Source: Clostridia bacterium
GTDB lineage: Bacteria; Bacillota; Clostridia; Oscillospirales; Acutalibacteraceae
Assembly: GCA_017416345.1 (NCBI GenBank)
Contig: JAFQCR010000028.1
Coordinates: forward strand, 35,368-99,367
DNA length: 64,000 nt
Direction of reading: 5' to 3'
Both the position numbers and the translations under genes were made by a program. This document shows positions 60,593 through 64,000 of the stretch, piece after piece (the first letter of the stretch is position 1; each line of letters begins with the position of its first letter). The notes under the pieces were generated by a model. The model was not told where the DNA came from. It searched no databases and worked only from the letters and a program-made list of their open reading frames with translations.

Positions 60593-60630
60593 AAAACAAG
60601 AAACCGACCCTTTGGTCGGTTGCTTGTTTT
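60593..60630 (+). terminator. Intrinsic terminator after the membrane cassette
   Basis: Stem AAAACAAG plus AACCGACC pairs with GGTCGGTT plus CTTGTTTT. It ends the membrane gene unit and abuts a tRNA 3'-end-like sequence. Confidence 0.82.
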
Positions 60631-60652
60631 GGTGGGAGCACGAATTCGAACT
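60630..60652 (-). other. tRNA 3'-end-like remnant (possible attachment site)
   Basis: On the minus strand the bases read TTCGAATTCGTGCTCCCACC plus A, like a T-loop and acceptor end with CCA. The rest of a tRNA is missing and the T-stem does not pair. Its last ten bases match the 3' end of the tRNA-Tyr at 60911 (GCTCCCACCA). Such fragments are left where elements integrate at tRNA genes. Confidence 0.4.
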
Positions 60653-60701
60653 CTTTTGAATTTTTGACCTATGTGTTCGAACCTCTACATGTTTTTAATG
60701 A

Positions 60702-60874
60702 AATATTTTCCTGACGGAAAATATGAAATAATCCTAACGGATTATGAAATTTTCTGCTGCCGCAGAAAGTGAAATAAAATTCGTTCCTTTATATGCCGTA
60801 GGCATATTACACATTTGCGAAGCAAATATTTCACATCGAAGATATTTCACTCGTTCCGCGAGGAACGAATTTCA
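60702..60874. repeat. Array of short hairpins with TGAAAT/ATTTCA separators
   Basis: Six clear hairpins follow one another in about 170 bases: ATATTTTCC/GGAAAATAT, TAATCC/GGATTA, TTTCTGC/GCAGAAA, ATATGCC/GGCATAT, ATTTGC/GCAAAT and TCGTTCC/GGAACGA, plus a weak ATC/GAT. TGAAAT separates the first three and ATTTCA the later ones, so the separators themselves can pair across the array. ATTCGTTCC (60779-60787) can also pair with GGAACGAAT (60862-60870). No gene lies in this part of the gap 60545-61363; the tRNA operon takes up the rest. Confidence 0.75.
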
Positions 60875-60877
60875 TTG

Positions 60878-60909
60878 AAAAAGCGACTTGTCGAAACAAG
60901 TCGCTTTTT
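60878..60909 (-). terminator. Terminator of the tRNA operon
   Basis: Stem AAAAAGCGACTTGT with ACAAGTCGCTTTTT around CGAA, immediately downstream of tRNA-Tyr on the minus strand. Confidence 0.9.
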
Positions 60910-60910
60910 C

Positions 60911-60995
60911 TGGTGGGAGCGGGTGGATTCGGACCACCGAAGGCAAAGCCAACAGATTTACAGTCTGCCCCCTTTGGCCACTCGGGAACACTCCC
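60911..60995 (-). tRNA. tRNA-Tyr (GTA)
   Basis: The minus strand folds as a class II tRNA of 85 bases with CCA encoded. The acceptor arms are GGGAGTG and CGCTCCC; the anticodon stem-loop CAGACTGTAAATCTG carries GTA; a long variable arm (GCTTTGCCTTCGG) and T-arm GGTCCGAATCC follow. Anticodon GTA reads tyrosine codons. Confidence 0.95.
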
Positions 60996-61041
60996 ATATT
61001 TAATTTTGCGCTTCAAGTCCGAATGAACTTGAATGAAAAGG

Positions 61042-61117
61042 TGGAGCTGGTTGACGGACTTGAACCCCCGACCTGCTGATTACAAATCAGCTGCTCTACC
61101 AACTGAGCTAAACCAGC
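61042..61117 (-). tRNA. tRNA-Thr (TGT)
   Basis: A 76-base cloverleaf with CCA encoded. The acceptor arms are GCTGGTT and AACCAGC; the D-arm TAGCTCAGTTGGTAGAGC and anticodon arm CTGATTTGTAATCAG with TGT are typical, as is the T-arm GGGGGTTCAAGTCC. It is first in the operon before tRNA-Tyr. Confidence 0.96.
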
Positions 61118-61139
61118 ACATAATTTCGAGCGCCTAAAT

Positions 61140-61168
61140 AATATACCACAGACTTGGCCGCTTGTCAA
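61140..61168 (-). promoter_or_regulatory. Promoter of the tRNA-Thr/tRNA-Tyr operon
   Basis: Minus strand: consensus TTGACA (61163-61168), 17-base spacer, TATATT (61140-61145), 23 bases before the tRNA-Thr 5' end. Confidence 0.88.
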
Positions 61169-61363
61169 CACTTATTTTTCAAAATTCGCAAAAATATTTT
61201 AAAGGAATCAGTTATAGTTTTTTTAATGTTGATGAGAGATCTTCAATGTCGCCGTTCGCAAGATATTTATTTGTTGTTTTGTGGTACTATTTTGCTGAAA
61301 CTGACCTTGCCATTTTTGTTATATTGCGATATATTGGTGTCAGCAAATTTTGAGGTGCTTTTT

Positions 61364-61940
61364 ATGGGAACTAAAGCAAAAGAACGGGGCTTGTTTGTGT
61401 TGGGCGTTGCCATCTGCCTTGCGTTGGCAGGTGTGGCGGTGCTGTTGGAGAAGCTTATCCCGGGCGGTTTGCTGGTGGCTCGATAATCGCTCTGTTTATG
61501 GGCACCATCATCAACAGCTTTTTCACCCTTCGTGGATAAAGCCTGCACTTAAATTCACATCCAAGCGCATTTTGAAGGTCGCCATCATCCCCACCGTGCT
61601 GGTATTTGCTTATATCGGCACACGCCAGAAGCGCAAGGAGCTGCAGGCGGCAGGTTACGGTCAAAAGGTCAGCATTGTCAAAACCATACCTTGGTTTATC
61701 GGTGGATTTCTGATTCTGGCAGCCGTCAATAGTCTTGGCTGGATCCCTGTTGGGGTATCAAGCGTTATAAAGACCGCAAGCAAGTTTTTGATGGTCACGG
61801 CGCTTGCTGCTATCGGTCTTGGCACAAGCCTAACCGATTTCAAAAAAGCGGGACTTCGCCCCATGTTCTACGGAATCACGATAGATGCCCTTGTGACCCT
61901 TACCGCCCTCGCGGTCATCTGGTTTATGGGGTTGATGTAA
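61364..61940 (+). pseudogene. YeiH-family (UPF0324) membrane protein, broken
   Basis: The start (MGTKAKERGLFVLG, then VLLEKLIPGGLL) is in one frame and ends in a premature stop near 61486. Shifting frame restores GSIIALFMGTIINSFF, and a second shift restores HPSWIKPALKFTSKRILK and the long C-terminal part VAIIPTVLVFAYIGTRQK to the end, with KTIPWFIGGFLILAAVNSLG and ALAAIGLGTSLTDFKKAG. Family members are about 340 residues, and the region after the third segment is missing roughly 150-200 residues, so two frameshifts and an internal deletion have destroyed the gene. The GAGGTG site and a terminator survive. Confidence 0.82.
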
Positions 61941-61946
61941 AATTTT

Positions 61947-61974
61947 AAAGACCTGCTTCGGCAGGTCTTTTTTA
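61947..61974 (+). terminator. Intrinsic terminator after the pseudogene
   Basis: AAAGACCTGC with GCAGGTCTTT around TTCG, then a T run. Confidence 0.9.
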
Positions 61975-62003
61975 TTGCATTACAAGCAAGTGTATGATAT
62001 ATT
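61975..62003 (+). promoter_or_regulatory. Promoter of the phosphatase gene
   Basis: TTGCAT (61975-61980), 17-base spacer, TATATT (61998-62003), 19 bases before the start codon. Confidence 0.72.
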
Positions 62004-62021
62004 ATAATTGAGGTGAGCGGT

Positions 62022-62699
62022 ATGAGAATAGTTTTTGTGCGGCACGGACATCCCAACTATAAGGATGATTGCCTGACTGAGTTGGGACGCCTGCATGCTC
62101 AAGCGGCGGCTGAGCGGCTGATGAATGAGGGTATTCAGAAGATATATTCCTCAACCTGCGGACGTGCTTTTCAGACTGCCGAATACACCGCAAAGGCATT
62201 GTCTTTGGATGTTGAGGGGCTTGACTTTATGCGTGAAATTAAGTGGGGCGGCGAAAAATGTGCCGACCTGCCCGACAAGGGTCACCCGTGGAAGACGGTC
62301 AGAACAATGGCGGATGAGGAGCTTGACCTTTTAAATACCGATTGGGACAAATGCTATCCGTTTGATGTCAACCCCGTTGTTGACTGTTGTCACAAAATGG
62401 CTGATGATATTGATGCATGGCTAAAAACCCTTGGCTACACAAGGGAAGGGATGTACTACCGTGTGGGCGAGAGACCGTTCGACACGGTGGCGCTGTTCAG
62501 CCATGGCGGTTCATCGTCGGCGGTGCTGGCGCACATCTTCAACCTACCGTTTCCGTTTGTATGCTCGGCCATACGTCCCGATTTCACCGCCATAACCGTG
62601 GTGAAGTTTTCCGACGAGCAGGGTAGGCTTGTTGCACCCGAGTTTGAGATACTGAATGACGCACGCCACATTAAAAATATATCGGTCGATGAAAGGTGA
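62022..62699 (+). CDS. Histidine phosphatase family (phosphoglycerate mutase-like)
   Basis: A 225-residue cytosolic phosphatase. The catalytic RHG motif is in IVFVRHGHPNYKDD at the N-terminus, the second Arg and the Glu region in YSSTCGRAFQTAEY, and the second His in VALFSHGGSSS. The substrate may be a phosphorylated metabolite; a mutase role is less likely without the extra loop. ATG 62022 with AGGTG six bases before is preferred over GTG 62013, which overlaps the site. Confidence 0.88.
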   Translation: MRIVFVRHGHPNYKDDCLTELGRLHAQAAAERLMNEGIQKIYSSTCGRAFQTAEYTAKALSLDVEGLDFMREIKWGGEKCADLPDKGHPWKTVRTMADEELDLLNTDWDKCYPFDVNPVVDCCHKMADDIDAWLKTLGYTREGMYYRVGERPFDTVALFSHGGSSSAVLAHIFNLPFPFVCSAIRPDFTAITVVKFSDEQGRLVAPEFEILNDARHIKNISVDER

Positions 62700-62704
62700 T
62701 TCTT

Positions 62705-63235
62705 ATGAACTTTTTGGAAATTGCCGAAAACAGGCAGTCCTGCCGAAATTATGACCCCGCACGAGCGGTGGAGCCTGAAAAGCTTGAGGCTATCTTGAAT
62801 GTCGCAAGGCTTTCGCCCTCGGCCTGCAACGGTCAGCCTTACCACATCACAGTTTGTGAGGGGGATGCGGCAAAACGGGTCGCCAAGGCAACACAGAGCA
62901 TGGGTATGAACCGATTTTCGTCCGATGCACCCGTGATGCTGGTCATTTCGGAAGAAAATTATGTCAAAACGGCGGCATTCGGTTCGAAAATCAAGGGCAA
63001 CGATTACCGCTCAATAGACATAGGTATTTTGTCGGCATACATCACCGCCGAGGCTACGGCTCAAGGTCTTTCAACCTGCATCCTGGGTTGGTTTAACGAT
63101 AAGGACATCCGTGAAATCTGCGGTTTGTCTGCGCCTGTCAGACTTGTTATAACCCTCGGCTATGCCGACCAAAAGGACACCCTGCGTGTCAAAAAGCGTA
63201 AGAAAAAGGACGAGTTGGTGACTTATATTAAGTAA
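62705..63235 (+). CDS. Nitroreductase family protein
   Basis: A 176-residue FMN-dependent reductase. It begins IAENRQSCRNYDP, has LSPSACNGQPYHITV, DIGILSAYITAEATAQGLST and CILGWFNDKDIREICG, and ends in LVITLGYADQKD, the usual FMN-site order. Related enzymes reduce nitro compounds, quinones or flavins with NAD(P)H. AGGTGA is before the ATG and the gene begins five bases after the phosphatase stop, so the two share a transcript. Confidence 0.9.
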   Translation: MNFLEIAENRQSCRNYDPARAVEPEKLEAILNVARLSPSACNGQPYHITVCEGDAAKRVAKATQSMGMNRFSSDAPVMLVISEENYVKTAAFGSKIKGNDYRSIDIGILSAYITAEATAQGLSTCILGWFNDKDIREICGLSAPVRLVITLGYADQKDTLRVKKRKKKDELVTYIK

Positions 63236-63259
63236 AAGTTAAAAGAAAGGGGTATTTTT

Positions 63260-63817
63260 ATGACCAAGCGGATCTTTGCATTGCTGATGATGATTCTGGT
63301 CTGCGTGTTGGCTGTTGGCTGTTCCGAGGAATACACAGTCGACTATGATGCCATGCCCAAGGAAGAAGCCACGGTGCGAAAAGCGGCCGACAAGGCTCTG
63401 CTTCAGGAATACGGCTTTGACGGGGTTTACCATTGCGAGGTAAAGCTCGATAAATACCCTGCAAAGGAACACTATATGGTTCGCTATAAGCTAAAGCCGT
63501 TCGGCCATAACACACACGAGAATTATACCGTTTATGTCGGTTTTGACGGAACGGTTCAGGACGTAAGCGGCTCTAATGTTGGTGAGTATTCCTGCTTTTT
63601 GCCTGAATTGACCGAAAGTAAGGTCAAAAATGCTGCCAAAAAATTGGATAAGCAGGTTGAAAAATACACAAACTGTGACATCTATCGCTTTTCGGTTGCC
63701 AAGGACGGAAGTCTGCAGCTTTCGTGCGAGGTGATAACCTACGATGTTGAACCCGACAGCCTTATGGATCACAAGCACCTTATGTTTTATGAAAAGGTCT
63801 GCGACAAGCCGAATTAA
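63260..63817 (+). CDS. Hypothetical lipoprotein
   Basis: A 185-residue lipoprotein. The signal peptide has the classic lipobox LAVGC at Cys21, followed by an acidic linker. The mature part is mostly beta-strand (YHCEVKLDKYP, VYVGFDGTVQDV) with several cysteines, and I recognise no family. AAAGGGG precedes the ATG. It is the last intact gene before the IS element. Confidence 0.8.
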   Translation: MTKRIFALLMMILVCVLAVGCSEEYTVDYDAMPKEEATVRKAADKALLQEYGFDGVYHCEVKLDKYPAKEHYMVRYKLKPFGHNTHENYTVYVGFDGTVQDVSGSNVGEYSCFLPELTESKVKNAAKKLDKQVEKYTNCDIYRFSVAKDGSLQLSCEVITYDVEPDSLMDHKHLMFYEKVCDKPN

Positions 63818-63860
63818 AATCGGTTGTAAATAGTAAAATTAAAGGACTGATTGCCAAGCT

Positions 63861-64000
63861 AGACTGCCCCAAATTGTGCAGACAGTACAAAAAAGACCCT
63901 AATGGTAGTTTGTATTAAAATTTAAGCAACGAACTGACATCGCTTTTCAAGTGGTGTCAGTTTTGTTTTTAGTTGTATTCGTTGGTTGTTGTAGAAATGG
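63861..64000 (-). mobile_element. IS3-family element, right end (partial)
   Basis: The end of the element carries TGCCCCAAATTGTGCAGACA (63865-63884), typical of an IS3 terminal repeat, and the transposase 3' end lies inside. The other end is beyond the window. A hairpin ACTGACA/TGTCAGT spans the last codons. Confidence 0.72.
63922..64000 (-). CDS. IS3-family transposase OrfB, C-terminal fragment
   Basis: The last 25 codons of a minus-strand gene cut by the window edge. They read HFYNNQRIQLKTKLTPLEKR then CQFVA and stop, matching the C-terminal FYNN-x-R-x-x-x-K...LTP pattern of IS3/IS150-type integrase-fold transposases. The catalytic DDE region lies outside the window. Confidence 0.85.
   Translation of the reverse strand, partial: HFYNNQRIQLKTKLTPLEKRCQFVA

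Noticed and set aside
60702-60874. Possible CRISPR array
   Set aside because: The repeated parts are only six-base separators, change orientation half way, and the segments between are palindromes rather than unique spacers. No cas genes are present.
61154-61486. 110-codon gene starting upstream of the yeiH-like segment
   Set aside because: The extra N-terminal part covers the tRNA promoter and AT-rich leader without similarity. The ribosome site supports the ATG at 61364, and the frame is broken.

Overview
The window looks like a chromosome segment of a low- to mid-GC Gram-positive anaerobe of the class Clostridia, probably an uncultured gut member of the Oscillospiraceae/Ruminococcaceae. 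Supports for this are a PolC-type replicase, HisZ-dependent short HisG, a toprim RNase M5-like protein, LuxS, a lysine riboswitch, the order rpsB-tsf-pyrH-frr-uppS-cdsA-dxr-rseP-ispG-polC, many glycoside hydrolases and AraC regulators, and almost every gene carrying a GGAGG-like ribosome binding site. The genus is inference; Clostridia is well supported.

Layout. 1-3736: three tandem calcineurin-type metallophosphoesterases (the first cut by the window edge) with a 43-residue peptide gene coupled to the first. 3781-8502 (minus strand): AraC regulator, HAD phosphatase, an NhaC-family transporter under a complete lysine riboswitch, and a second AraC regulator divergent from a GH16 glucanase. 8645-15572 (plus): sugar and polysaccharide genes, namely GH16, a beta-solenoid/metallo-beta-lactamase fusion, an enolase-superfamily dehydratase, a 33-codon GH16 remnant, a large GH-A-like protein and an SDR dehydrogenase. 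15640-23836 (minus): one tightly overlapped operon encoding every step of histidine biosynthesis, hisZGDCBHAF-IE-hisK. 24013-34779 (plus, one minus gene): GxDLY-type SGNH esterase, GH16 lipoprotein, DUF308 membrane protein, then comEC-holA-rnmV-WYL regulator-GH78 rhamnosidase. 35475-49438 (plus): the core translation, lipid, isoprenoid and replication block, interrupted between tsf and pyrH by a transglutaminase lipoprotein flanked by dispersed repeats. 49450-52746: GNAT, luxS, SGNH hydrolase and an M23/G5 peptidase. 52817-59194 (minus): poorly characterised envelope and cytoplasmic proteins, VanW-like protein, a fourth metallophosphoesterase and a TetR regulator. 59358-64000: two small membrane proteins facing the TetR gene, a multi-hairpin array, a tRNA-Thr/tRNA-Tyr operon, a broken yeiH-like gene, phosphatase, nitroreductase and lipoprotein genes, and the end of an IS3-family element.

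How the genes work together. Secreted or intracellular GH16, GH78, GH-A-like, SGNH, MR/MLE and SDR proteins point to use of plant or beta-glucan-type polysaccharides under AraC and WYL control. The his operon has its own promoter with a palindrome between the -35 and -10 boxes. The riboswitch predicts that the NhaC-type protein imports lysine.

Most notable observations: a PolC that lacks the usual proofreading exonuclease insertion; a ComEC whose C-terminal metallo-beta-lactamase domain has lost its metal site; an array of short hairpins with inverted TGAAAT/ATTTCA separators next to tRNA genes; a TetR-controlled membrane cassette with 11-residue repeats and three operator-like sites; a candidate structured rpsB leader; and a GxxG-rich solenoid fused to an intact metallo-beta-lactamase. 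No CRISPR array, rRNA or complete prophage is visible.
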